A DNA stretch of 32,847 bases from a virus: positions 1 through 32,847 of IMG/VR virus record IMGVR_UViG_3300029319_000242, one strand, 5' to 3'. Under the pieces are notes generated by a model. It saw only the letters and a list, made by a program, of their open reading frames with translations. It made no database searches and had not been told where the DNA came from. The translations under genes and the position numbers were made by a program. Positions within the stretch are counted from its first letter, which is position 1, and each line of letters starts with the position of its first letter. Positions 15,501 through 25,900 of the stretch are shown here, piece by piece.

Positions 15501-18277
15501 CAGTATCGAAAGCAGATGCTGTTGATAGCACTGGAATTGGAGTTACTTTTGTCACTTCTGGTGGTTCTGTCCCAACATATGGTGGATCTGGACATACATT
15601 TAGTGTCCCAACAAGAGATGCAACCGCTAGAAGTTTAATTTTAATTGATAACATCATTCAAAGTCCACTAGCAAGGAGAGATATATCATTAGAATTATCT
15701 GGGCCAGTAGGTGTTGGATCTACGGTTGTTTATGTTGCCGATGCAACTCAATTAGCAGGAAAATCAATTGTTCAAATTAATGATGAAATTATAAAGGTAA
15801 ACACCGTTGGTATTGGGTCTACAACAGCATTAGAAGTTAGTAGAGGTGCAATGGGTACCCAAATAGGTGTTCATACAGTTGGAGCAGGAATAACTGCTAT
15901 ATCAGGTGATTATAGAATTGAAAAAGGTAAAATATATTTTACTACTCCTCCTTACGGGAAGTCTGGAATACACAGCACAAGTTCTTCTTTCCGAGGAAGA
16001 ATATTCTATAGGTTAGATTATACTGATAATAATATTATTGATGATCTTTCTGATACATTTACTGGATCTCAGACTGAATTTACATTACGAAGTGAAGGGA
16101 CAAAACTTCCTGTAGGTATTAGTTCTTTCTTTGGTATTATTCTCATTAATAATATTTTCCAAAGACCTTGGTATGCTGATCTTGGAAGTTCCAGTCAAAA
16201 CGATTATATAGTTGGAACTGGTGTGACAGTTACATTTACTGGAACTGCAGCAGATGGAGATCTTCCAAGAGGTGGTGTTATTAATGAATTTTCTGTGGGA
16301 ATTGGTAGTGGATATCAAATTCCAACTAGGGCGATAGCAACCCCTGTTGTTTCTGCTGCAGGAACTATTGCTTCTGTTGCTATTAATACTGCAGGGCAGG
16401 GATATATTTCATCTCCAAGGGTTTCTATTGGGGTTACATTCCCTTATGGAACAGGAACTGAGGCATTATTAGATGCTCATATTAATAATGCTGGTATTGT
16501 TACTGGTATAACTGTTGTCAATCCAGGTAGTGGATATACGACATCAAACCTTCCTACTTTGACAATTGATGAACCTTCACCATATATTAATATCCCATTA
16601 ACAGGTGGAAGTGGATCTAATGCAACAATGGATGTTGTTGTTGGAACTGGGGGAAGTGTTGTTTCCTTTGCTATCAATAATCGTGGAATAGGTTATGAAG
16701 TTGGAGAGAATCTTATATTATCTGGATTACCAGTTCAAGCTGGAATTGGAACAAGTGCTTTTAATATAACAATTGAAAATGAATATAAAGATAAATTTGC
16801 TTCTTGGAATTTTGGTAAATTCTTAGAAATGGATGATTTAAGTCCATTCTTTAATGGATTTAAGAAAACTTTCTTAATAACCAGAACAACTGACTCTGAA
16901 GAATATTATAGTATTGATAAAAGAGCAGGTTCTGGAATAGTTTTGGCAAATAATCTTCTTATATTCTTAAATGATGTATTGCAGATGCCTGGAGAAGATT
17001 ATATCTTTGATAAGGGTACCAAAATAGAATTTAGAGAAGCACCTCCAAAGGGAAGTAAATTCAAGTTTTATCTTTACATTGGGTCTAATCAAGATGTAAA
17101 TGAAGTAGAAGTTGACGAAACTGTTAAGGTGGGTGATTTACTTCAGATCAGAGCAGGTATTGATACCCTTTCTAAGGATGATAATGGTAATGTGGAATAT
17201 AAAACTCTTAACTATCCTCCTTCACAGGACAATAGAACAGTTCACGAACTAACTGCTTCTGATCTTGTTAATACCAATACTTATTATGGCCAAGGTATTC
17301 TTGCCAATTCTGATTTTAGTAGACCAGTTGTTTGGACAAAACAAAGAGAGGATAAAATAATTGATGGTTTGTATGTTTCCAAAGAAAGAGATTATCTGGA
17401 ACCACAAATTTACCCAAATACAAAAGTCATAAAAAGTATTTCAGCAACGGATACTAAGATATATGTTGAGGATACTTATGCATTTTCTAATATCGATGCT
17501 TCTGTTGGTAGTGCATTAAATGATGTAAGAATTTCTGGATTGGCAACAGCAGCAACAGAATCTTGGACAGGAAGATCACCTTTTTCACTTGCTCAACAAT
17601 TTGATACTCAAACACCACCTAAACCCACACTTAAATATGAGAAAGAAATTGCAAGAGCAGTAAATGATGTCAATTCTTCACCAAGACCTCAAGCTGAAAT
17701 TTTAGATAATTGTACATATACTGGTGATTTTGGAGATGTTCTTGGTATTACAACTCATACAAGTGGAGTTGGTACTGCTACACCTTCCATCAAGTTTATA
17801 ATTAAACCAGATGCATCAATTTATAATGCAACTCCAAATAGTAAACAGAGATCTAAGTCTGGAATTACCACTGGTGATTACTTTGTTATTAGAAATACTG
17901 TAATTGGTAATGTTGGAGGTGGAACTACATCATTGAAAACAGGTGTTAATGATATAGTTTCAATAGGCAATAGTTTTATTGATAATGTTTATTATGCTAA
18001 TACTTGGGAAAATTATGCTTCTATAACTGGTGCTATAATGGTTACATCTAATGTAAATTCCTTATCTGGAATTGTTACTGGTGGTTTGAAAACTGGAGTC
18101 GGTAATACTATTTCTGTAGTACCAAATATTGGTACATATAGTTGGGGAACAATAAATGTTGCTTCTAGATCAGAAAATGCTAAAGCATTTGAAGTGAATC
18201 AAGTAGGACTCGCAACAGATACTATTGAAGCATCTAGAACATTACAAGTTCTACTAGAAAGTGATGATATTAGATAG
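6551..18277 (+). CDS. 7: Giant gp7-like baseplate wedge protein (3908 aa)
   Basis: One uninterrupted 11.7-kb frame. The N terminus (DHPKFKEFLEQYY, 23-35; ILSRARDFYSSKGTDVSLKI, about 223-242, then FQVLFGEEV) resembles the C-terminal part of T4 gp7 (FYSTKGIEASYKFLFKVLYNEEV, as I recall it). A second gp7-like piece, YYQRFSYAIKGDVPYDKW followed by HISGFKNFANLG, lies near residues 2649-2685. The thousands of residues between and after are modular: ten G-x-GY repeats, eight H-x-F-x-x-G-D modules, three IDNEI/RG-GT modules, a jelly-roll-like insert (about 1094-1221) and a YHYH-type domain (about 1440-1588). T4 gp7 has 1032 residues. Position between gp6 and gp8 supports the assignment; the role of the insertions (surface-exposed decoration or receptor contact) is inference. 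Confidence 0.75.
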   Translation: MTSKKVQISDILSNLIPDFVKSDHPKFKEFLEQYYISEEHTYGTTYLADNLNEFKKISNLVDISLAEEQTLPPPNALAPTKPIILAVDTLAYDSSIYLAHSNTTVTPAETLSIPVEGLPDTYGLIKIDNEIITYTNKSFNESTGLTELSGCVRGFSGISEIDNPSNPEFLTFLDSNGQSHESGTIVVNLNFIFLNKFYEKHKQQFLPGLEKRKFKQGLSAENILSRARDFYSSKGTDVSLKILFQVLFGEEVSVVKPFNETIIPSEARWSVTDDMIVEALRGNPLNLIGTKLFQGDEDSPTASGAAENVKQVFLGSKKYFKISFVKGSVINEKEPGLPPEFVINSKTKILEGLQDKSVVTVDSTVGFPEKDGVFYYLERNPISLEEFYSTVSYGSKSYNQFFDCIGIGNLPVGLGLTVGLGREIPVISGNFLYGYEDNDESKVCEMRIVGSVSGVSANVSSTKYFNVDDIIRVKHLGEKTDVEDPKFNKWFYNNISEIEISDLPKSDPSNTTSDTIVTPVNHFLKVGDKIDVFNIDTDFIAVNQSGDKIQSAEVMSIESDRKFKISDSIVVGFNYKFRKRLDYVSTGFGITSLLGNIQNTFVDSENNTYLTFSGYPSFDTSTNSGEKTFESVGVSTQNSQITITNHQFVNGERVYYKSPTIGITTLGETGVEFYTSENKFGQVGFGNTFESGYYFVNKVDNNTIRLCVGQNRVVTEDFELIKYTGISTNAVHTLIPAKIYESSGLKNQKNFKRILKTPLLAETNSEIVGPVGVSLNGVELHSPLSQNSIFYGPIQEIEILDSGKGYSIVNPPNISVIDSNGSNCELYPAFSGKISKINLLTGGFDYVDTPTVTVTGGNGSGTVCKPKMRSLTHSIGIDDAQISIGSSSITLPTDIDGIQSEHKFLDGEEVIYSTTGTPIGITSTNVGFSTDKLTSSGRYFISKVDNNTFRLAITRDRALNKTKLIEFNALGNKGHNFKSVKTRKIIDEIAVIDSGSKYTNRNIVVDAQSYPPSDKKDLINTFSGIDTHRNCIYAKNHYFNEGDIVEYVVNANGNNNRIVGLNTMTQYKISKISDDKFKLADIGPTEDTNYAISADFRRTARLAVDGHTYVSGATSWQQTDDPSTFAGFVGITLRNLRVGEKYRISLRIDNNATLDGGGRMHRVHSRLTNVRTDFTHWNTGAPTGLLIGEFTAESENQEEFLFYCNNITVNVSDFKVELIENNYTDYERKIYANLNSVGVGVGTITPNITHTFKYPDIKVNIDGVVSAGTTSTIPSYYNATADVEIKGNVENAYIRNGGIAYGTENIINYSRQPNIELLTGSGAALVPIIEAGEIVDVMILTQGKNYTSAPDLQVVGTGTTQGFARLKANVSDGKLISVDILNGGKNYVRNQTDIIVIPSGEGVRFNAEIYEWKFNAVKYYDKYLSNIDNDAMVQITSPQLFKGVKVCSFYPGQKYRRILGDNIGESPNYTEECLEHGKLIGWAYDGNPIFGTIGERTGIGVTWMQSSYSIDLITETGLRPSTSIWESGYFVQDYTYDQSGDLDEFNGKFIKPGEVEDFPEGTYAYFSTLDIDSKKPSFPYITLKHHNHTDEFNYDGVRDQSDEYINTGEYKRNVTHLGMNQNFVEYPFLKEPLQSKVEIRVDSIEKSNIQSIDVSDGGSGYNVGDIIKFNDNRVSAEISEVLGEPIVSIATTESLFDNVKFSYFDGKVTGITTIPHSLNSMEDVEITGISSALYKNIEGFRKVGITTVSTNLAVAIGNTTLDTNISLNGSTLSGNFEIDDEIQINAEKMLIIGVDKINNKYRVSRGYDNTTPAEHAVDSEVNKLLKKFTFDINGKFENKNIAFSRVKYFVGESSVGIGTLYTNVVVGTAGSSNINKSIPPRAIYLPGHQFKTGDAVTLVGYGSTIWGSESVGLGNTFKLAEMPNLYTVKLSDEFIGLATVRNYIGLSTAHVYFAGIDTYWGDSNKLETIEDNITGKLTKINATVSVAAATTTGSQHPLIVGDNVRLNITPNQTQNFNFAYNTTINRLIVNPVSIASTVTTLSESINSGTNGISIAQDEFIIPNNDFETGDIVVYTGSNAVEPLVNNETYYVIKNSTDTIKLALNEYDLSVFPNNNISLTSVGSGSHQIAKINPKLIFYKGNNVSIATSDASLSGYDIDFYADSNFITKINSPDITKIGTIGDEDISTKINISIGSSFPSNCFYKVEGKGSNYMNTYPSSVDTNVINYSNISTIDSKFNKNHTITGIGDTTFSFTLVGAAETSSYENTGFSSSFYSTNSKNTKGGVHSVKLISSPDNLSTLPILTSVSSSNGKGVVFDIQSDNIGKIQSVTVPYQGLEFSPDNTLRPKADSNVILNLKNTLTLSKIGIATGGRNYANGPKVIGINKPLISGRANLKGGAVDSIDILSNDSNLNETLEIISTNNTNGVGIVNATSDFNITRQQQENKIFIKVPTNYTGFSTDSDFPFQRGENIYVENVDNVGGANTTASGYNSSGYDFRLFKVTDIDIVSDQESVSYSIQGIGNTGGTYDNTNNFGRIIREADLAKFTPEFKKVEFFEGEIVKSSSGATGTVSVGGWNSENDILKLSNIQGEFKKDDIITGTISNAKSTVNSLFVSEFDLEIDSVVESINDWRDDVGKLNLDNQRVHDNDYYQRFSYAIKGDVPYDKWKDPVNSLTHISGFKNFANLGISSTVSALSKPDGDLEVRIDLSSEASVFERPWFDYVTEVTDSNIFSKIIKFNNKTITNYNESVTNKVLLVNDVSSEFTGKSSTFTGEHRFVNAADDGINKTGGGSLTATSGTAYDPVTGVLTVVTTTVHGLSDGDTITLNNDSLTFKCSKDNYATDHTYPRKTDPASTSNTQFNNGLLEVTVVDPNTFTVVVNTPITGGQIVGVSTFTLNTNINGVDYSLLHHSFNPATSTNIDDITKHSFNIPNHYFNTGEVIHYAPKTAGNSIGIVTTTVAGIGVTDKLPPTLYAIRDSDQNFRVAVSKADAVDSTGIGVTFVTSGGSVPTYGGSGHTFSVPTRDATARSLILIDNIIQSPLARRDISLELSGPVGVGSTVVYVADATQLAGKSIVQINDEIIKVNTVGIGSTTALEVSRGAMGTQIGVHTVGAGITAISGDYRIEKGKIYFTTPPYGKSGIHSTSSSFRGRIFYRLDYTDNNIIDDLSDTFTGSQTEFTLRSEGTKLPVGISSFFGIILINNIFQRPWYADLGSSSQNDYIVGTGVTVTFTGTAADGDLPRGGVINEFSVGIGSGYQIPTRAIATPVVSAAGTIASVAINTAGQGYISSPRVSIGVTFPYGTGTEALLDAHINNAGIVTGITVVNPGSGYTTSNLPTLTIDEPSPYINIPLTGGSGSNATMDVVVGTGGSVVSFAINNRGIGYEVGENLILSGLPVQAGIGTSAFNITIENEYKDKFASWNFGKFLEMDDLSPFFNGFKKTFLITRTTDSEEYYSIDKRAGSGIVLANNLLIFLNDVLQMPGEDYIFDKGTKIEFREAPPKGSKFKFYLYIGSNQDVNEVEVDETVKVGDLLQIRAGIDTLSKDDNGNVEYKTLNYPPSQDNRTVHELTASDLVNTNTYYGQGILANSDFSRPVVWTKQREDKIIDGLYVSKERDYLEPQIYPNTKVIKSISATDTKIYVEDTYAFSNIDASVGSALNDVRISGLATAATESWTGRSPFSLAQQFDTQTPPKPTLKYEKEIARAVNDVNSSPRPQAEILDNCTYTGDFGDVLGITTHTSGVGTATPSIKFIIKPDASIYNATPNSKQRSKSGITTGDYFVIRNTVIGNVGGGTTSLKTGVNDIVSIGNSFIDNVYYANTWENYASITGAIMVTSNVNSLSGIVTGGLKTGVGNTISVVPNIGTYSWGTINVASRSENAKAFEVNQVGLATDTIEASRTLQVLLESDDIR
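10870..11316 (+). other. YHYH-type domain inside the gp7-like protein
   Basis: Residues about 1440-1588 contain HGKLIGWAYDGNPIFG (GWAYDG at 1481-1486), DLDEFNGKF (1541-1549), DFPEGTYAYF (1557-1566), PSFPYITL and then HHNH (1585-1588). The order GxAxDGxPIxG ... LDexNGxF ... FPxGTYAYF ... FPY is the signature of the YHYH family (PF14240), which I know from bacterial and marine proteins of unclear function. The call rests on motif order only; no alignment was run. Confidence 0.6.
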
Positions 18278-18291
18278 ATATATTATATTGG

Positions 18292-18299
18292 TATAAATA
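18292..18299 (+). promoter_or_regulatory. T4-type late promoter (TATAAATA) for gene 8
   Basis: A perfect TATAAATA sits in the 39-base gap between the giant gene and gene 8, 18 bases before the gene 8 ATG. This would allow gene 8 and the following tail gene to be transcribed independently of the 11.7-kb gene upstream. Confidence 0.7.
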
Positions 18300-18316
18300 A
18301 TCAAAAAAACACAGCA

Positions 18317-19906
18317 ATGCCAGCGATAATCACAGACCAGTTTAGAATATTGAATGCCGAGACTTTTATTGAAAGTTTTGTTGGTGTTGGTACGACTGGA
18401 AATAATAATTTCTATACTTTTTTAGCTCATCCAAATCCTGGGTACACGGACGTGGTAAATTATGGAAAAACCAATTGGAGTACAGATGTACCAGATCCTA
18501 GAGATTCTTTCCAACAAGAAAGTCTATATCATGATAGTATGCTCTTCTTGAAAAAAGTTCAAGAAAATGATGTAACACGAGTAATTCCGAGAATAGATTG
18601 GCAATCAGGAACTACTTATGACATGTACAAAAACACCTATGATGGAGATTACTTATCTCCTATTAGTGCTTCTACTACATTATACGGATCAAATTATTAT
18701 GTCATGAATTCTGAATATAGAGTTTATATCTGTATTAATAATGGGGCAAATCCAAACTCTACTGGTGAAAAATCAATATACGAACCAAAATTTGTGGATG
18801 ATGCACCAAGAGCTGCTGGTACAGATGGGTATGTTTGGAAGTATATGTATACTATATCTCCTGCTGATGTTGTTAAGTTTGCAACATCAAAATATTTACC
18901 TCTTCCAAGAAACTGGGGTGATTCTTCAACTCTTTCAGTAAAAAATGCTGCTGTTGCTGGTGAAATACAGACAATTATAATAAAAAATTTCGGATCTGGA
19001 TATGAAATTGTATCTAACCCTTCTACTACAATTTCTAATGTACCCATAGAAGGAGATGGAACTGGTGGTAAAGCATCTGTTAAAATAATCGGTGGTGAAG
19101 TTACTGAAGTAGAAGTTACACAAGGTGGTACTGGTTATACTTGGGCAAGATTGCGATTTGAAAAGGGTGTTAAAGGAGGTGAAGCGGGAGATCCCAAAGA
19201 AGTTTCTTCTGGAGATGGTGCTGAATTTGAAGTTATAATTCCTCCGCCAGGTGGACATGGTGCAGACATTTATAAAGAACTTGGTGGATATCGAGTTATG
19301 ATATATTCCAAATATGAAAATAATGTAGATGATGTACCAGATTATATTACAGACAATGATTTTTCTAGAGTCGGACTTATAAAAAATCCTATGAGATTTG
19401 GTGGCACCGAGTTACTAAATAGTACGACTGCAACTGCTCTTTCTGCACTAAAATTGACTGGTACTGGAGTTACAGCTGCCAATTTTGCTAATAATGCACA
19501 AATTACTCAAACAGTTTCTGTTGGTAATACTGCAATTGGACTAGTCGCTTCTTGGAATCAAAATACTTCTGTATTAAGATACTATCAACCTGTTGGATTT
19601 TCCACATTATCAGTTGCTTCTTATCAGAAATTGGCATTTAGTAATGTAACTGGTTCAGGCAATATCACTGGAGGGACTCATCCATCTTTTTCAGGTACCC
19701 TTGAATTAAAACCTGATACTAGTTTCAATGGTAATGTAAGCACTGTTGGTGACAAAACTATTAATTTAGGGCAAACATTTGACGGTGGAGTGGCTCCACC
19801 AGATATTGAAAAATACTCTGGGGAAATTATTTACATTGATAATAGAGCACCTATCACTAGATCATCCTCTCAAAAAGAAGAAGTAAAAATCGTAGTAGAA
19901 TTCTAA
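18317..19906 (+). CDS. 8: Baseplate wedge subunit gp8
   Basis: 529 residues against 334 in T4 gp8. The ends match the family well: the N-terminal third has IPRIDW (compare T4 IPRRDW) and the GTDGYVWKYMYTISP segment (compare T4 GDGYVWEYLFEIPP), and the C terminus SGEIIYIDNRAPI (compare T4 SGEMIYMENRPPI) ends in a short hydrophobic strand, VKIVVEF. gp8 is a dimeric wedge subunit binding gp7 and gp10. The extra length is partly an insert (about 215-310) with two G-x-GY modules (Y near 228 and 274) of the kind repeated in the gp7-like neighbour. It follows a late promoter and ends four bases before the next gene. Confidence 0.92.
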   Translation: MPAIITDQFRILNAETFIESFVGVGTTGNNNFYTFLAHPNPGYTDVVNYGKTNWSTDVPDPRDSFQQESLYHDSMLFLKKVQENDVTRVIPRIDWQSGTTYDMYKNTYDGDYLSPISASTTLYGSNYYVMNSEYRVYICINNGANPNSTGEKSIYEPKFVDDAPRAAGTDGYVWKYMYTISPADVVKFATSKYLPLPRNWGDSSTLSVKNAAVAGEIQTIIIKNFGSGYEIVSNPSTTISNVPIEGDGTGGKASVKIIGGEVTEVEVTQGGTGYTWARLRFEKGVKGGEAGDPKEVSSGDGAEFEVIIPPPGGHGADIYKELGGYRVMIYSKYENNVDDVPDYITDNDFSRVGLIKNPMRFGGTELLNSTTATALSALKLTGTGVTAANFANNAQITQTVSVGNTAIGLVASWNQNTSVLRYYQPVGFSTLSVASYQKLAFSNVTGSGNITGGTHPSFSGTLELKPDTSFNGNVSTVGDKTINLGQTFDGGVAPPDIEKYSGEIIYIDNRAPITRSSSQKEEVKIVVEF

Positions 19907-19910
19907 ACTG

Positions 19911-22900
19911 ATGACACAAAATACCAATCTGAACGTTTCTCCATATTTTGATGATTTTAACGAATCTAGAAATTATAGTAAGGTACTGTTTAAACCAGGA
20001 TTTCCGATTCAGGCAAGAGAATTAACTACTCTACAAACTATTCTTCAAAATCAAATTGAAAGATTTGGTCAACACTTCTTTAAAGAAGGATCAATGGTTA
20101 TTCCTGGTGGAACATTTTATGATCCTGATTATTGCTCAGTTAAAATTGATCCTAATTTTGTAAATATTCCAGTAAGAAATTACACTCAATTCTTAGCAGA
20201 CAATAAAATAGAAATAGAGGGAGAACTTTCTGGTGTAAGGGCTACAGTTGTTAATAGAATTACATCTACGGAATCAATAGACGGATTTGATACTCTATAT
20301 GTAAAATATAATAAATCTGGAAATGATGGAGAAACAAGAACATTTCAAAATGGAGAAAACTTAATTACCCTTTCGGATATTAATTTTTCAAATACGAGTA
20401 TTGAAGCAAATAATCAATTTGCTAGATGTATAGTTTCTGATGCAACATCAATAGGTTCTGCATTTTCTATTAGTGAGGGTGTATTCTTTATTCGTGGATA
20501 TTTTGTTCGAGTTCCAACTTCAACAGTAATTTTAGATCAATATACTAATAGTCCAAGTTATAGAGTTGGTTTATTACTTAATGAAGAAATAGTTAGGGCA
20601 TCTAATACTAATAGTGATCTTTTTGATAATGCAAAAGGATTTTCAAATGAGTCTGCACCAGGTGCTGATAGATTTAAAATATCAACAACTTTATCAAAGA
20701 AAAATTTAGATGATAATAACGATTTAGATTTTGTTGAATTACTACGTATTGAAGATGGTATTGTAAAAGAGCAGTTAAAGAAAACTGATTATAATATATT
20801 CAAAGATGAATTAGCAAGAAGAACATATGATGAATCTGGAGATTACTACATCAAACCATTTAATATTGATGTTAGAGAATCACTGAATGATAGAATATCA
20901 AATAGAGGTGTGTATTCATCACTTCAAACAACCCAGAATGGAAATACTCCATCTGATGATATTATGAGTTTACAGATAAGTCCAGGAAAGGCTTATGTAA
21001 GAGGATATGAAATAGAAAAAGTTTCAACTTCTTCTGTTGATGTAGTAAAACCAAGAACAACAAAATTAAAAGAAAATATAGCTGTTCCTATTAGAGTAGG
21101 AAATTATGTTAACGTTAACAGTATTACTGGTGCTCCTGCAATAGGATTTTCTACCAGTATTAATCTATTGGATAGAAGACTTAATACAAACAATAATAAT
21201 GGGAAAAATGAAGGTCAGGCAACAGGTGCAGTGGTTATAGGTAAGGCAAGAGTATACGACTTTAAACAAACAAGTCTTGTTGGTGTTGCAAATACAGTTT
21301 ATGAGACAAGACTATTTGATATACAAACATTTACTAATATAGGAGTTGCAGCAACTACAACAGGAATTAGTGCAGGTGTATATATTGAAGGAAAATATAG
21401 TGGTGCTAATGGATTTGTTGAATCTATGGGTGCGAATAACCTTAGCTTTAACTTAAATGATGTTAAAGGATCTTTCCAACTTAATGAACCACTTTTGGTT
21501 AGTGGTTTGGAAGCAGGAAGTAATATAACTTCTATTTCTGATTATGATTTCACATCCGCAAAAGCATTACACAGTCTTGATGGTGTAGGGGCAGGAGATA
21601 CCAGTTTTGCTGCTAACTTAGTTTTAGATAGAAAGAGAAACGTTTTTGAGTCTGGAATTGAATTTAGTATTACTGGTGATGTTTCTACTGCTACTGGTAC
21701 TGTATCAGGTGGAGGAATTGGAGATTTTAGAGATATAGTCAACGTTGGTGATACTCTTACTTACAGTTATTCATCTTCAGTTGATCCTGTATTCAATAGA
21801 GTAACTGAGGTAACTAAATCAAACTTTAGTATTGCTGGACTATCTACTGTTACTGGTGAATGTGACGGTGCTACTATTGCATCCCAATCACCTACTGGTC
21901 TTAATATTCTAGATCCAACATTGAATGCTAGTGATGATCCTGGTTTTAGAATCAAGTTGGCAAATATGAATGTTTCAAGTATTAACCTTTTGGATAGTTC
22001 TTATATTGTAAGAAAACAAATTACTAAGACTATAACATCCACTAATACAGTTATTATTTTTAATATAAGTGATATTGGTGGAGTAACTACAGATCTTTAT
22101 TTTGAACCATTCAGTAATGAAAATTATGTTTTAACTATTGCTAATATAAAAGAACCTTTAAGAGCATCTCAGGTAGTTGTTAATGATACACTTAAAACAG
22201 TTACAATAAGTGGATTATCTCGTAATGGATCTGCAACATTAACAGCAACAGTCAAGAGAAGTAAATTATCTTCTAAAGAAAAAACACTTACAAGGTGTTC
22301 TAATTTAGTTGTTGATAGATCAAAATATAGTGGATCTGGAATTACCACAACATCATTTAACGATGGCTTAACATATAGTACAGTATATGGAACAAGGGTA
22401 CAGGATAATGAAATTTCATTGAACGTTCCAGATCTCTACAGAGTATTAGCTATATTTGAATCTAACAACAAAGATAATCCAACATTACCATCAATAACTG
22501 TAGTGAGTCAGTCTGCTACATTTACTAATAATATTATTATTGGTGAGCAAATAATTGGAGCATCTTCTAACGCTGTTGGTAGAGTTGTTGTTGTTGATAG
22601 TGGAACAAAAATATCCTTTGTTTATGAAAATGATAAGTTTTTTGAGAAAGATGAACAAGTTACTTTCCAAACTTCTGGAATTTTTGCTGATATAAGTGTA
22701 TTAAATGAAGGTGATAGAAATATTACAAAGAGTTATAATGTTGATGATGGTCAAAGATTTGATTTTGCTGATTATGGAAGAATTGTAAGAAAGAAAGATA
22801 TAGAAGAACCAACAAGAAAAATTAGAATAGTATTTGATCACTATTCCACATCAGAAAGCAGTGGAGTAGTCGAATCTATTGATAGTTATACTGATGTAAA

Positions 22901-25900
22901 TTATTCAACTGAGGTGCCGTTTATTGTTGATAGGAGAGCATCAGATGTGCTCGATTTAAGACCAAGAGTTCCTGCATTATCTTCTAATCCTGGAGCATCT
23001 CCATTTAATTTTTATTCTAGAATTTTCAAAGATTCTGGATCAGAGAATGTAGTATCTAATAAAACAGTTGTACTTGATTATTCTTATTATCAAGGTAGAA
23101 TAGATAGACTTTATCTGACTAAAGATGGTAAATTTGAAGTCAAGAAAGGACAACCATCTGATTTACCAAAAGCACCTATACCAAATGATGAAGCATTTGC
23201 AGTTGCAATTCTTAATTTACCACCATATGTTTATAATGCTACAGAAAATGTTTCTGTAAGAACTATTCCTCATAAGAGATATACCATGAGGGATATCAAT
23301 AGTCTTGAGCATAGAATTAAAACCTTAGAAAATTACACCACACTTTCTCTACTTGAAACTGATACCAAAAATTTATCAATTAAAGATCCTAATACTGGGT
23401 TAGATAAGTTTAAATCTGGTTTCTTCGTTGATAATTTTAGGGATCATGGTGTACATAATTTAACTGGTGAATCTTTCTTTGATATTGATTTACAAAGAGG
23501 AGAATGTAGACCTCGTTCTACTGAAAGAAATGTTGGACTAGGATTTGAAACTGTCAGTAGTAAAGCAGATCCAGTTAATTCTGATTATAGATGGATATCG
23601 GATTTTGCTGATGCTAATATTACCAGAAAAGGCCCAGCTTTACTTCTTGATTATTCTACTGAAGTTTTTGTTGAGCAACCATTTGCAACTAGAACTGAAA
23701 ACTTAAATCCTTTCCATATTGCAAATTATGCAGGATCTCTTACTCTAAATCCAGAACAAGATTTTTGGATTGAAGAAGTTCCATTAGGAACACCTGATGT
23801 ATTTAATATAGATTCTACATATAATGCAATTTCTGAATTGTTAGGTATAGAAGACCGTGAAAATGGTGGAATGGCATCGAGTATGTGGAATACTCATGAA
23901 ACCACTTGGGGTGGCATGGAATTGGTTAGTGAAGATATTGTTTCTTCTACTGTAATTAATAGCAGCAGTAGTCAAAGTGTGAGTGGATTTGTTTCAGGAA
24001 TGGGAAGACTTAGAACCACTACTACTACAAATACAACTTCAAATGATGTTCTTCAAACATTTGAACAAAGTGGTGTTGAAAAGGAACTCGGTCTTTTCTT
24101 ATCTTCATCTGAAGAAGTCATTGATCTTGGAACTAAAGTCGTTAGCACTGATATAATTCATAATACTAGAACAAGAAATATTGAAATTGTAGGTAAAAGA
24201 TTAAAACCAAATACCAAATATTATGTTTTCATGGAAAATCAAGATGTTAGTGCATATTGTGTTCCAAAACTTCTCCCAATAACTATGACCAGAGGTTCAT
24301 TCCAAGAAGGAGATATTATAAAAACAACAAATGCTACTATTGGAATTCCTGGAATACCAAGTATCTTGTTTAGAGTGGCAACATCAAATCATAAAACAGG
24401 CCCATTCAACTCTCCAACAGAAACATATACTGTTAGTCCATATGATAATTCATCTATTCCAAATGTTTATTCAAGTTCTAGCACTATTTTAAACGTTGAT
24501 ACTGCAGGTCTTGCGGTACACACAGAAGCAGATCATTTAGGATGGGTTACACCTGGAATGCCACTTGCATCTAATTCTGGAAATGGTGAAGCAACTGTTG
24601 GTGATCTATCATTAATAAGCGATGATAAGGGGTCTTTGATAATATCATTACATATTCCAGATCCCAAACTTGCAAGTAATCCCAAATTTACCACTGGCGA
24701 AAGTACAATTAGACTTACTACAAGTCCAATTAATGCAAATAAATTAGACCCTGGTGGTAGTTCAGCTGAGACTACTTACTTTACTTCTGGTACACGTAAC
24801 AATACTCAAGAACAAGCTATTAATATTAAATCTCCCATAGTAGACAGAAGATTTACAGGAGTTGAGAATGATGTAACACGAATACAAACTAATCTTCTTG
24901 AAGATGTTATAGACACAGATATTGATGTAGATGAAGAATGGTATGATCCACTTGCACAGTCATTCTTAGTTGCTAGAAGTGAATATCAAGATGGTGTGTT
25001 TATTACTGGTGGTGATTTATTCTTTAAAACAAAGGATCAGAGAATTCCAGTAACAGTTCAAATAAGAACAATGAGAGATGGTTCTCCAACAACAACTATT
25101 TTACCATTTGGAGAAGTTGAAATAGATCCAAGTGATGTAAATTTATCTGATGATAGTTCTGTTGCAACTCCATTTGAGTTTGATACTCCAGTGTATTTAC
25201 AAGGTGGTTATGAATATGCTCTTACGCTAGTTGCTCCTACAGAAAAATATCTAGCATTTATTACTAGAATGGGAGAAGAGGATGTACTTCTAAACTCAAT
25301 AAGTAATACTCAACCATATCTTGGTTCATTATTTAAATCACAAAACCAATCAACTTGGACACCAAGTCAGTTAGAAGATTTAAAATTTACACTCAGAAAA
25401 GCAAATTTCGTAACTAATACACCCTCTATTGTATTATTAGATAATGCAGAATTAAATTCTGCAATTATTAGAAGAGATAATCCTGTATTTGCATATTCTA
25501 AAAGAGCAAACGTTTCAATTGCAAGCACAACTACTGCTTTTACCATTGGTAATGAAGTTACGCAAACAGTTAGTGATGTGACTCATACTGGTAGAGTTTT
25601 TGCAAAAGGTGGGCCTATTGATGGTGGAACATTAAGTAATCATGGTGCAACAGCTGTTGATCATGTTTCTGGAACAGGTATAGGACTTACACCTGCAAGT
25701 GGATCTTATAGTCATACTGGAATAGGGTTTACATCTCTTACGGGTAATGGTGGAGGTGCTGAGGCTACAATTACAGTGAATGGTGGTGTTGTTACTGGTA
25801 TTGATATTACTGGTAGAGGTTCAGGTTATGCACCTGGTGATTTAATAATGGCAAATGCACTTGGAGCAACTGGTACTGGAGTAAGAGCAGTAGTTGGTGT

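Noticed and set aside
18724-19258. Two 107-codon frames on the - strand within gp8, and other - strand frames across the giant genes.
   Set aside because: They are antisense to well-supported genes and show low-complexity composition mirrored from the coding strand, with no recognisable protein features.
19598-19606. A further TTTTCCACA inside the gp8 coding sequence.
   Set aside because: It is a single copy in a coding region with no repeats around it and is most easily explained by chance and codon use.
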